DNA of 8,338 nt from an uncultured Prevotellaceae bacterium (lineage in GTDB: Bacteria; Bacteroidota; Bacteroidia; Bacteroidales; Bacteroidaceae): the NCBI GenBank assembly GCA_902775075.1, contig CACYKX010000143.1:1-8338 (forward strand). Direction: 5' to 3'. A program made the position numbers and the translations under genes. Positions 1 to 5,723 of this stretch are shown here, one piece after another; position 1 is the stretch's first letter; each line of letters opens with the position of its first letter. The notes beneath the pieces were generated by a model. The model did no database searches and had not been told where the DNA came from. It worked only from the letters and a program-made list of their open reading frames with translations.

Positions 1-327
1 GACGACACGAAGGCAGGGGTCTATCAGGTTGGCGCAGAGTCGGGCGTCAGCTACTTGGAGAAACTCGGACTCGACATGGCCGAAGGCGGTAAGACAAACA
101 TGCTGACGGGTGCAGAACGTACTGAGCTGTTATGGGAAATCAATGACAGCATGCAGGACTTTAACCGGAAGCTTCGCCAGCTGGCTCTCAGCATCGCATA
201 CTATAACATGACGGATGTATGGAACAGAGCGACAACAGGACTGATAGAGCGGAACCACGGCGAGATAGCCCGTCAGGCCTACGGGCGGTGGGTGAGAGCA
301 CAGACGGCATATAAGAACCTTCAATAA
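1..327 (+). CDS. C-terminal part of an unidentified protein (5' end outside window), possibly conjugation-related
   Basis: The reading frame is open from the first base of the window to a TAA at 325-327, giving the last 108 residues of a longer protein. The TTG at 55 is probably not the true start, because the frame continues upstream. The visible part is mostly helical and charged, with a motif around 'LTGAERTELLWEI' followed by a long amphipathic helix and a Tyr/Trp-rich tail ('YYNMTDVW'). This arrangement loosely recalls the C-termini of TraI/TrbJ-like conjugation proteins of Bacteroidales elements, but no diagnostic motif is visible and I do not assign a family. The next gene starts 6 nt after the stop, so the two are probably co-transcribed. 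That it is coding is well supported by the uninterrupted frame and tight spacing; the function is unknown. Confidence 0.75.
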   Translation, partial: DDTKAGVYQVGAESGVSYLEKLGLDMAEGGKTNMLTGAERTELLWEINDSMQDFNRKLRQLALSIAYYNMTDVWNRATTGLIERNHGEIARQAYGRWVRAQTAYKNLQ

Positions 328-333
328 AATATT

Positions 334-1419
334 ATGGCAAAGAAAAATATAATTGCAACAGACCAAGACACCCAAGAATTAAAGAAAAAAGTGAAGACAG
401 AGAATAAGGGTGATGTCGAGCAACCAAAGATTTACCAAACGGACATGATGGTAAATAATGGTGGTGGCAAGCGATTAGCCACTATCAGCGAGGAGGCAGT
501 GCTTCGTACCCAGAATCTCAATGTTGCCACCATTACTTCTCATAAAGGAGATGGACATACCTTTGAGATTAGCGATATGAGTGTTGAATCTGCCATGGAG
601 GATCTTGACAGGGCGTGTAATTATCGTACTGGTGGACAATATTCCGATGACATCAAAGCGTTATTGAATGACAAATATCTACTCCATGCGCTGGTGGACG
701 GACAGGATGTCCAGATGGTTATATCAAAGGAAGATCATGACCGTTTCCTTAAAGCTAACGAAGAGAACCGCCTTGAAATCGTCCGTCAGATTCTTGACAT
801 GGATCCTGGTCATATTAAAAGAGGTCAAGATGTTGAAAATCTGGTAGTTCAGGTTAAATCTACAGACGGGAAATTATCTACGTCTCACCATGTCTTTGAC
901 GATGAAGGGTTACGTCGTTATGAAAATGAACTGGGACACAAACTTATACCGCCCAAGCCACAAATAATTGAGGATGCAAAGACAAGCATCCAAAAACAAG
1001 AGAATGATTATAAATTGACTATTATCTTGGACGGTAAAGTCTATAACGCCACAATGACACAGCAGCAGCACGACAAAATGATGGCCTTGGATGATCGTCA
1101 AAAAGTCAACTTCCTCCAAAAGCTGTTGCCGGAAGCAAACATCAAAGGACAGTCAACCGACACACAACAAGCCATCCTGCAAACTCTGAATAACTCCCTC
1201 TATAATATACAGCCTAAAGCAGAGGTATATGCCTCGGCTACGCAAAGCCAAGGTAATCAGCGGACTGCGCCCAATGCTCAAGAAAGACTATCCGAAAACC
1301 AATCTCTTAATTCATCCCTTCACACAAACCTGTCAGAGATGACTGCAGCCTGCTTTGAACAGTTAGACAGAGACAGCCAGGAGATTGCCCAGTCAGAACA
1401 TAGAGGTCTTAGCATGTAA
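334..1419 (+). CDS. 361-aa protein with two diverged DUF3945/DUF4099-like modules
   Basis: Soluble, charged protein without signal peptide or membrane segment. Two stretches of about 40 residues align with each other: residues 116-156 ('ALVDGQDVQMVISKEDHDRF' core) and 227-266 ('ILDGKVYNATMTQQQHDKMM' core). Both show a hydrophobic strand, V/L-D-G, a strand, a helix with an H-D pair and then a basic/hydrophobic helix. A third, more degenerate copy may lie at about 169-203. In Bacteroidales mobile elements, proteins annotated as DUF3945/DUF4099 carry similar 'DG...(Y/H)DKFLA.DD..R' modules; assignment here is from memory of that pattern, not a search. The C-terminal 80 residues are Gln/Ser/Asn-rich and probably disordered. 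ATG 334 is 6 nt after the previous stop, and the following ATG is 2 nt after this stop, so it sits inside an operon. The molecular role is unknown. Confidence 0.85.
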   Translation: MAKKNIIATDQDTQELKKKVKTENKGDVEQPKIYQTDMMVNNGGGKRLATISEEAVLRTQNLNVATITSHKGDGHTFEISDMSVESAMEDLDRACNYRTGGQYSDDIKALLNDKYLLHALVDGQDVQMVISKEDHDRFLKANEENRLEIVRQILDMDPGHIKRGQDVENLVVQVKSTDGKLSTSHHVFDDEGLRRYENELGHKLIPPKPQIIEDAKTSIQKQENDYKLTIILDGKVYNATMTQQQHDKMMALDDRQKVNFLQKLLPEANIKGQSTDTQQAILQTLNNSLYNIQPKAEVYASATQSQGNQRTAPNAQERLSENQSLNSSLHTNLSEMTAACFEQLDRDSQEIAQSEHRGLSM

Positions 1420-1421
1420 TT

Positions 1422-2648
1422 ATGGTACACCCTGACAACATATCAAGCAAACCTGATTTCAGAGTGATCATAGCCGGAGGGCGTGACTTCAATGACTACG
1501 CTCTTCTCAAAGCCAAATGTGACAACATATTGGCTGAGAAAACGGCTACACATCGGATAGTCATCGTGTCTGGAGCTGCCAGAGGTGCTGACAGCCTCGG
1601 TGAACGGTATGCCCGTGAACATGGCTATACTCTCGACTCTCACCCTGCCGACTGGAATACTCACGGAAAATCTGCCGGATATGTTAGAAACGCTCAGATG
1701 GCAAACAGCGCAGAGGCACTGATAGCCTTCTGGGACGGTCATAGTCGAGGAACCAAGCATATGATTGACACATCAGTCAGAAATGGGCTGTCAGTGAGAA
1801 CAATATTATACGCAAATCAGATAACAAAGAATAATATGGAAGTAAAACAACAATCACACTCCGATATAGACTATCTTATAGATGAAGACAAGAACGAAGT
1901 TATTGTCGAAGCGGATGAAATAGAAACCGATGAATTATGTAGCATCGGTAAAGCAATGGGAGGACAATTAAGTACGACAAAGAATGGTCGCATCATGTTT
2001 ACGTTTAATACGCTGCAAGAAGGTCACCATTTTGGTTCGACTATGGTAGAACTTGCCAAGGCCAGAGCCATCGGAAACAAGAATCTCGCCGATAAAATTC
2101 TTGAAAAGGCGTATTCCTCCAATAAACAAAGCTCACATTCTTCTCAGGACACGAAATTGGAATCGTTAAAAAACAAGGTGAGTCAGTACGCTATCGAGCA
2201 TATAACTGGTAAGGGTTCGCACAGTGGTATAGCCTGGTTCCGCGACTCCTTCAATGAGTACTGCGATGCGATAGGTGCCAACGAGTTCAATCCGGACGAC
2301 ATCAGCTTTGAACTTGATGACCTGGTAGAAAACCTGAAGAAAGCCTCTTGGGTGGCTGAGATAGCAGGAAAGCCAGCAGATAAACGTACTACGGCTGACA
2401 TTGACCGTGTTGTTAATGACTTTATCTGCGAATATTGGCTGATGCAACCGGAAGAGGTAACCACCAAGAATGTTGCCGACGTCCTGAAAGTTGCAGATCC
2501 ACTCAGCCACCGTCATCTTGTAGGACAGAAGATAGCCATCGATTGCATCCATGCGCTCAACCAGGAGCAGTTACAGCAACTCGATGCTGTTCTGCGAGAT
2601 CTCGAGAAAAATCCCAACCTCGGCAAAACAAACGAATTAAAAATATAG
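1422..2648 (+). CDS. SLOG-domain (DUF2493/YspA-like) protein fused to an unknown C-terminal region
   Basis: Residues 13-133 form a clear DUF2493-type SLOG Rossmann domain. It has 'VIIAGGRDF' at 15-23 (first strand and glycine loop), 'VSGAARGAD' at 49-57 (phosphate-binding loop typical of the family), 'HPADW' at 74-78, 'GYVRNAQMA' at 86-94 and 'DGHSRGTKHMI' at 105-115. SLOG domains bind nucleotides or nucleotide-derived ligands and are frequent in phages, plasmids and conflict systems. Typical stand-alone DUF2493 proteins are only about 120-150 aa. Here about 270 extra residues follow: a linker, an acidic segment near 145-170, a region with 'AKARAIGNKNLADKILEKAY', and a helical C-terminus with conserved-looking Trp and Asp residues that I cannot assign. 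The start lies 2 nt after the preceding stop, implying translational coupling. The SLOG call is firm; ligand, partner and the role of the C-terminal part are unknown. Confidence 0.9.
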   Translation: MVHPDNISSKPDFRVIIAGGRDFNDYALLKAKCDNILAEKTATHRIVIVSGAARGADSLGERYAREHGYTLDSHPADWNTHGKSAGYVRNAQMANSAEALIAFWDGHSRGTKHMIDTSVRNGLSVRTILYANQITKNNMEVKQQSHSDIDYLIDEDKNEVIVEADEIETDELCSIGKAMGGQLSTTKNGRIMFTFNTLQEGHHFGSTMVELAKARAIGNKNLADKILEKAYSSNKQSSHSSQDTKLESLKNKVSQYAIEHITGKGSHSGIAWFRDSFNEYCDAIGANEFNPDDISFELDDLVENLKKASWVAEIAGKPADKRTTADIDRVVNDFICEYWLMQPEEVTTKNVADVLKVADPLSHRHLVGQKIAIDCIHALNQEQLQQLDAVLRDLEKNPNLGKTNELKI

Positions 2649-2670
2649 GTTTATAATAAGTGTATAAATT

Positions 2671-3369
2671 ATGAAGAAAATAGTGTTATTTATACTGCTG
2701 ATGCTGCCGGTGGCAGTCATGGCACAGAAGGATGTAACGACGTTCTTGGGTATTCCTGTTGATGGCACCAAAGATGCCATGATTCTCAAACTTGCCCAGA
2801 AAGGATTCAAGAAAGCTCCATATGGCAAAGAATATGATATGACGGGTGAGTTTAATGGGGAAAAAGTAGAACTTAACATCGTTACATACAAGAATAAGGT
2901 CTGGAGAATCGCCGTTGCCGATAAAACAATACGACCAGAATCTGACATAAGAATTAGATTCAATAACTTGGTAGATCAATTCGACACCAACAACAAATAT
3001 ATACCTGTAAATTTCGGCCAGCAAAATTTTAAGATTCAGTTTGAAGAAAATATTTCTTATGAAATGATGGTGAATAATAAACGTTACCAAGCTGCATATT
3101 ATCAGATAGTTGACGTCAGCAAAATAGACACGCTGGAAATCCAGAACAGTATCAAACAAACCCTGATAAAGAAATACGGAGAATCAGCAGTTGAGAAGAA
3201 GGAAACTGCAGTGGTAACAGAAGCCCAGAAATTGGCAATTGAACATTATACCGATATCTTGGATCATAAGCATGTCTGGTTTATGATTAACCGGCAAGGT
3301 TATAATAATTACAGCATTTTTTTATATTATGATAACGAGTATAACCACATTTCCAACGAAGATTTATAA
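2671..3369 (+). CDS. Secreted hypothetical protein (signal peptide)
   Basis: This 232-aa protein starts with a classic Sec signal peptide: K2-K3, a hydrophobic core at 4-16 and cleavage predicted after A18 ('VMA|Q'), a junction very common in Bacteroidetes exported proteins. There is no lipobox cysteine, so it is probably periplasmic. The mature part begins with 'TFLGIPVDGTKDAMILKLAQ', a motif seen at the start of many uncharacterised Bacteroidales exported proteins, followed by alternating strand-rich segments and many Tyr/Asn residues toward the C-terminus. I recognise no enzyme motif. It begins 22 nt after the SLOG gene. A weak TAGGTTTA box overlaps the SLOG stop codon, so it may have its own promoter or be read through from upstream. 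The next short ORF begins 8 nt after its stop. Confidence 0.85.
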   Translation: MKKIVLFILLMLPVAVMAQKDVTTFLGIPVDGTKDAMILKLAQKGFKKAPYGKEYDMTGEFNGEKVELNIVTYKNKVWRIAVADKTIRPESDIRIRFNNLVDQFDTNNKYIPVNFGQQNFKIQFEENISYEMMVNNKRYQAAYYQIVDVSKIDTLEIQNSIKQTLIKKYGESAVEKKETAVVTEAQKLAIEHYTDILDHKHVWFMINRQGYNNYSIFLYYDNEYNHISNEDL

Positions 3370-3377
3370 TCATTATT

Positions 3378-3488
3378 ATGGAACTGTCAACATATGACAA
3401 TATGATCTCGGTCATGAAAAAAAAATCTATTTTGAGACAGAATAACAAGCAATATTATAGCGATGGGAAGAATGGCAAAATGGCGTAA
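3378..3488 (+). CDS. Possible 36-aa small protein overlapping the next gene
   Basis: An ATG at 3378, 8 nt after the preceding stop, opens a 36-codon frame ending at TAA 3486-3488. The peptide is basic and contains a run of lysines encoded by nine consecutive A residues (after the ATG at 3414). It overlaps the start of the 122-aa gene (ATG 3463) by 26 nt in a different frame. It could be a real small protein, a translational-coupling leader for the next gene, or a decayed gene start. No conserved motif is visible, so confidence that it is expressed is low. Confidence 0.3.
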   Translation: MELSTYDNMISVMKKKSILRQNNKQYYSDGKNGKMA

Positions 3489-3831
3489 AGATGAAAAGAT
3501 GTACACCACATTGATTGACCTCATGCGGAAATATCTTAGTCATTACAACACCCCGAACATTGACTGTCAACTGAAGGATCAGTTTAACAGTTACTTTGCT
3601 TGGCACGAAAACAACTTGGAGGGTGGACACATCGAGAGCTTTGGCGGACCAGCAGGGAGCCTGCAGAATCGTTATATTCTTGCCGGGAAGCTCGCCCTCG
3701 ATGCCCCAAGGTGTCTTCCTGGTCCTTCTGACTGGATGAAGCCCGGACGTCTGGCATCCCTCATAAAAAAGCTCAGGGACATCGCCTATGATATTGATTT
3801 AAGGAGCATGGAAATTGTTCGCAAAGTATAA
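3463..3831 (+). CDS. Hypothetical cytoplasmic protein, 122 aa
   Basis: Open frame from ATG 3463 to TAA 3829-3831. An in-frame TGA at 3433 rules out a longer upstream extension. A later ATG at 3472 (fourth residue) is an alternative start. The product has no signal peptide or membrane helix; it starts with a basic segment ('MAKWRKDEK'), continues with a helix containing 'LIDLMRKYLSHY', a Gly-rich central turn ('GGHIESFGGPAGS') and a basic C-terminal helix. I recognise no family. The frame is ended by a Bacteroidetes promoter region for the next transcription unit, so it is the last gene of the 2671-3831 group. Function unknown. Confidence 0.65.
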   Translation: MGRMAKWRKDEKMYTTLIDLMRKYLSHYNTPNIDCQLKDQFNSYFAWHENNLEGGHIESFGGPAGSLQNRYILAGKLALDAPRCLPGPSDWMKPGRLASLIKKLRDIAYDIDLRSMEIVRKV

Positions 3832-3869
3832 TCTTTTATTGAATGTTTCTGAAAAAAAAAGAAGAATCC

Positions 3870-3901
3870 TTTGGTAATATCAAATATTTTTCGTACCTTT
3901 G
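3870..3901 (+). promoter_or_regulatory. Bacteroidetes consensus promoter
   Basis: TTTG at 3870-3873, a 20-nt spacer, then TACCTTTG at 3894-3901, matching the Bacteroides -33/-7 consensus TTTG-N19-21-TAnnTTTG exactly. Transcription is expected to begin a few bases downstream, near 3908, about 300 nt before the next sizeable gene. Confidence 0.85.
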
Positions 3902-3907
3902 CAATCA

Positions 3908-4130
3908 AGACAAACGGACAGCAGTGTGAAAGGCCGCGATAGTGGCGTAATGTGAGGCACCTGTCTGCTGTTGGTTCCTGGACATGAGCATGGTAACTGG
4001 CTCACTTCCTTGCAGGGTAAAGTCCAGACGATTTCAGAAGAACTGAAGGGAAAGGCCACAGAAGATCCTAATGGGTCTCCTGTGGTCTTTTTGCGTGTAT
4101 ACTCCAGTGGTGCGTAGCGGCCCACGGTGA
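3908..4130 (+). ncRNA. Structured leader RNA or small RNA with possible pseudoknot
   Basis: This stretch begins just after a consensus promoter, has no credible ORF, and contains many complementary segments in nested order. They are 3917-3924 with 3965-3972 (GACAGCAG/CTGCTGTT), 3978-3983 with 4022-4027 (CTGGAC/GTCCAG) enclosing 3985-3989 with 4000-4004 (TGAGC/GCTCA), 4033-4037 with 4043-4047 (TTCAG/CTGAA), and 4051-4061 with 4080-4090 (11 bp, one GU) enclosing 4064-4068 with 4073-4077. GGCCGC at 3932-3937, inside the first hairpin, is perfectly complementary to GCGGCC at 4117-4122, which would form a long-range pseudoknot. The 11-bp stem ends in a run of five T (4088-4092) and might act as a terminator, making this a small RNA. 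Otherwise it is the 5' leader of the 4214 gene. I do not recognise an Rfam class. The start is inferred from the promoter and the 3' end is uncertain. Confidence 0.6.
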
Positions 4131-4148
4131 ACAAATAAAATAATAGTC

Positions 4149-4208
4149 ATGCCATCTCGGCTCCGGGTGTCCGCTACCACCCGTCCGGGGTGGCTAACTA
4201 ATTTTTAA
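4149..4208 (+). CDS. Possible 19-aa leader peptide
   Basis: ATG at 4149 opens a 19-codon frame ending at TAA 4206-4208, 5 nt before ATG 4214 of the 153-aa gene. The peptide contains three Arg and a Trp, and its codons span both alternative hairpins at 4164-4193. A short leader ORF lying over competing hairpins just upstream of a gene fits translational attenuation, but this is inference from layout only. Confidence 0.3.
   Translation: MPSRLRVSATTRPGWLTNF
4164..4193 (+). promoter_or_regulatory. Mutually exclusive hairpins (attenuator-like)
   Basis: The segment CCACCCG at 4177-4183 can pair upstream (CGGGTG 4164-4169 with CACCCG 4178-4183) or downstream (CCACCC 4177-4182 with GGGTGG 4188-4193), giving two six-base-pair stems that cannot coexist. 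It lies 20 nt upstream of the 4214 start codon. Confidence 0.45.
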
Positions 4209-4213
4209 TAGTT

Positions 4214-4675
4214 ATGAGAAAATCAAAATTCAGAATCATAACCAAAAAGGAACTTCGGGAAGTAACTGAACGTTTCTTTGGGGAGTGTGTATTTGTCTAT
4301 AACTATGAACACAAATGGATACACGCTTATGTGAAAGAGCCTGTTGTTACAGCTAAAACATTCAAGAAGTGGCTCAAAGAATGTTTCGGCGAATATCTTA
4401 CCCTAAATCTTCCTTGGCATCCCCTTGATAATGAGAAGAAAGAAGACCAGGCGAAACGACTGGGTTTCTCTGAATGGGAGCCTGGTGAATATTACAAGTT
4501 AGGCCGAAAGATAGAAGAGAAAGATGCCAACTTTATGATTGACCAGTGGTCGGATTGGGCAACAGAACTTCACAAACGGTCCGTTATCTATCTTTCGAAA
4601 GAAATTGCAGAAAGCTGTATCAAGGAGTACCGTATAAAGGCTCAGAAAGATATGATTGATAGACTCTGGGACTGA
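4214..4675 (+). CDS. Hypothetical protein, 153 aa, Trp-rich
   Basis: Single clear frame from ATG 4214 to TGA 4673-4675. The protein is soluble, highly charged and unusually rich in aromatic residues, with seven Trp in 153 residues, including 'QWSDWATELHKR' near 118-129. It has no signal peptide or membrane segment. The N-terminal third looks alpha/beta ('FRIITKKELREVTERFFG', then a strand 'VFVYNYEHKWIHAYV'), and the rest is largely helical. I recognise no family. It is the only sizeable gene downstream of the strong promoter at 3870-3901 and its long structured leader, so its expression is probably controlled at the RNA level if the leader is not terminated first. It is followed by a separate promoter for the lipoprotein gene. 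Confidence 0.75.
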   Translation: MRKSKFRIITKKELREVTERFFGECVFVYNYEHKWIHAYVKEPVVTAKTFKKWLKECFGEYLTLNLPWHPLDNEKKEDQAKRLGFSEWEPGEYYKLGRKIEEKDANFMIDQWSDWATELHKRSVIYLSKEIAESCIKEYRIKAQKDMIDRLWD

Positions 4676-4694
4676 TAGAATAGAGAGTAAAAAC

Positions 4695-4734
4695 ATAGGG
4701 ATTTTCCTATGATATATAGGGATATTCCATTGAT
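4695..4734 (+). repeat. Two 19-bp direct repeats upstream of the lipoprotein promoter
   Basis: ATAGGGATTTTCCTATGAT (4695-4713) and ATAGGGATATTCCATTGAT (4716-4734) match at 16 of 19 positions and are spaced 21 bp start to start, about two helical turns. Copy 1 also contains the inverted repeat CATAGG (4694-4699)/CCTATG (4706-4711). A weakly similar third segment starts 21 bp later at 4737. Their position abutting the -33 element suggests binding sites for a regulator. Confidence 0.5.
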
Positions 4735-4760
4735 AATCAGGAATTTATTATGTATCTTTG
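4730..4760 (+). promoter_or_regulatory. Bacteroidetes promoter for the lipoprotein operon
   Basis: TTG at 4730-4732, a 20-nt spacer, and TATCTTTG at 4753-4760 match the Bacteroidetes -33/-7 pattern. The lipoprotein start codon lies 42 nt downstream of the -7 box. The -33 element overlaps the second direct repeat, so a protein bound there could block or recruit polymerase. Confidence 0.75.
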
Positions 4761-4802
4761 CAATAAAGAACAGAAGTATTAACTAATTTAAAACTAACGA
4801 TT

Positions 4803-5336
4803 ATGAAAAAGAGTATTTTTCAGCGATTGATGACGGTGGCCATGATGGCTGCTATGTGTATAACCTTTACAGCCTGCGGTGGTGATGACGGTGACAGTAC
4901 ACCAGGTAAGCCAGACGTACCATCAGGACAAACAGGCAGCACAGAGTATGTTACCCCGTGTCTGGACTTTGGCAGCTCTATAGCACATGTGAAGGAGTAT
5001 ATGTCCGGCACCATCTGGCAGCTGAACGAGAACAGTAACGATGCTGTTCTGCTCTACATGAACAACCAGGCGACGACAGTGGTCAACTACATGTTCATCA
5101 ACTCTAAGCTCCACATGACAACTGTTACCTATAACAGCGGAGGTGAGAGCAAGGCAAATGCCTTCAAGAGCGAGATCGAGAAATTGTATGGCGTGACGAT
5201 GACGCGCGAGAATGACCCCGACAACCCTGCCCAGTTCGTATATCACTGCACGGTGACCGTTAACCAGAAGAGCGTTGTTATCATGATGACCTGCTACGCA
5301 CAAGGAATCAACATCCTTTATAGTCTGCCAGATTGA
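4803..5336 (+). CDS. Lipoprotein of unknown function (SPII signal, LES-like)
   Basis: This 177-aa precursor has a signal peptide with K2-K3, a hydrophobic core (about 9-22) and a lipobox 'FTAC' in which C25 is the predicted lipidated cysteine. The residues after it, 'GGDDGD', are acidic, like the Bacteroidetes lipoprotein export signal that directs lipoproteins to the outer face of the outer membrane. A Ser/Pro/Gly-rich linker (31-47) leads to a globular domain of about 125 residues starting 'TPCLDFGSSIAHVKEYM', which I cannot assign to a family. It has its own promoter and upstream direct repeats. A 37-aa ORF starts 3 nt after its stop and a 65-aa gene 1 nt after that, so it leads a small operon. 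Surface display is predicted; function is unknown. Confidence 0.85.
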   Translation: MKKSIFQRLMTVAMMAAMCITFTACGGDDGDSTPGKPDVPSGQTGSTEYVTPCLDFGSSIAHVKEYMSGTIWQLNENSNDAVLLYMNNQATTVVNYMFINSKLHMTTVTYNSGGESKANAFKSEIEKLYGVTMTRENDPDNPAQFVYHCTVTVNQKSVVIMMTCYAQGINILYSLPD

Positions 5337-5339
5337 GAT

Positions 5340-5453
5340 ATGAAAAAGGACAGTATAAACATTCACGACAATGAACATGATGCCGACCTCCTGCAACACC
5401 TCGACGAAGTGCTGCAGGAGGAAGAGAACGCACATACAGATTATCTTGACTGA
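5340..5453 (+). CDS. Small acidic protein, 37 aa
   Basis: ATG 5340 follows the lipoprotein stop by 3 nt and the frame ends at TGA 5451-5453, one base before the next start codon. The product is strongly acidic, with a helical core ('DADLLQHLDEVLQEEENAH') and no hydrophobic segment. No family is recognised. The very tight spacing on both sides argues for a real translated cistron or at least translational coupling between the lipoprotein and the DUF1896-like gene. Confidence 0.5.
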   Translation: MKKDSINIHDNEHDADLLQHLDEVLQEEENAHTDYLD

Positions 5454-5454
5454 T

Positions 5455-5652
5455 ATGGATGCCAACTACTATAGCAACTATCTTCGGAATTACCTTACCG
5501 ATGCCGGCGATATACGGAAGGATGATGATGACTTCATCTGTACCAGGGCCGATGCCGCATCTGAAGAGTATGAGGTGCAGTGTCGTGGCGGTGCTCCACC
5601 ACCATGCGCACAAGAGCTGGTCATGGCAGTCCTTATGGAGGGATTCGAGTGA
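5455..5652 (+). CDS. DUF1896-like small protein, 65 aa
   Basis: I chose ATG 5455, one base after the preceding stop. Upstream in-frame starts (for example 5371) would lie inside the previous ORF and add non-family sequence. The peptide matches the layout I know for DUF1896 proteins of Bacteroidales conjugative elements: an N-terminal 'YYSNYLRNYL', a central 'FICTRADAASEEYE' (family: F-I-x-x-R-A-D-x-A-x-E-x-Y-E) and a C-terminal 'AQELVMAVLMEGF' (family: A-x-E-L-A-x-x-V-L-x-x-G-L). The family's function is unknown, but it travels with integrative conjugative elements, so this gene is the best positive hint that the window belongs to such an element. The Pro/Cys-rich stretch 'GGAPPPCAQ' is unusual for the family. 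Assignment is from motif memory, not a database search. Confidence 0.65.
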   Translation: MDANYYSNYLRNYLTDAGDIRKDDDDFICTRADAASEEYEVQCRGGAPPPCAQELVMAVLMEGFE

Positions 5653-5710
5653 AATTGATTTTTAATCTATAAAAAAAGTATAGAATAAAGATATTGTCGA
5701 TTTTTCTTCG

Positions 5711-5718
5711 TACCTTTG
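5711..5718 (+). promoter_or_regulatory. Promoter -7 box for the large structured RNA
   Basis: TACCTTTG at 5711-5718, preceded by a T-rich stretch and followed by CAG, matches the -7 consensus and closely resembles the boxes at 3894 and 7676. No TTTG is present at the expected -33 distance. TTG at 5694-5696 is too close, so the upstream element is weak or absent. A start near 5724 is expected. Confidence 0.7.
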
Positions 5719-5723
5719 CAGTA

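Noticed and set aside
1443..1760. 105-codon minus-strand frame opposite the SLOG domain
   Set aside because: It is a shadow of a clearly conserved domain on the plus strand.
2686..3159. 157-codon minus-strand frame opposite the secreted protein gene
   Set aside because: The plus-strand gene has a canonical signal peptide; the minus frame shows no domain and no promoter.
3414..3490. Single frameshift at the A9 run joining the small ORF to the 122-aa gene
   Set aside because: The frame of the 122-aa gene has a TGA at 3433 just after the run, so one slip there cannot fuse the two.
4016..4027. GGTAAAGTCCAG resembling the conserved GGAAAGTCC of RNase P RNA
   Set aside because: The partner core elements of RNase P RNA (ACAGAAA region and P4 complement) are absent and the region is too short.
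4923..5465. 180-codon open frame on the minus strand
   Set aside because: It lies antisense to the lipoprotein gene, which has a signal peptide, lipobox and promoter; the minus frame has no motif or start context.
5666..5684. TCTATA/TATAGA inverted repeat after the DUF1896-like gene as a terminator
   Set aside because: The stem is only A-T rich apart from one pair, with no T-tract after it; too weak to call.
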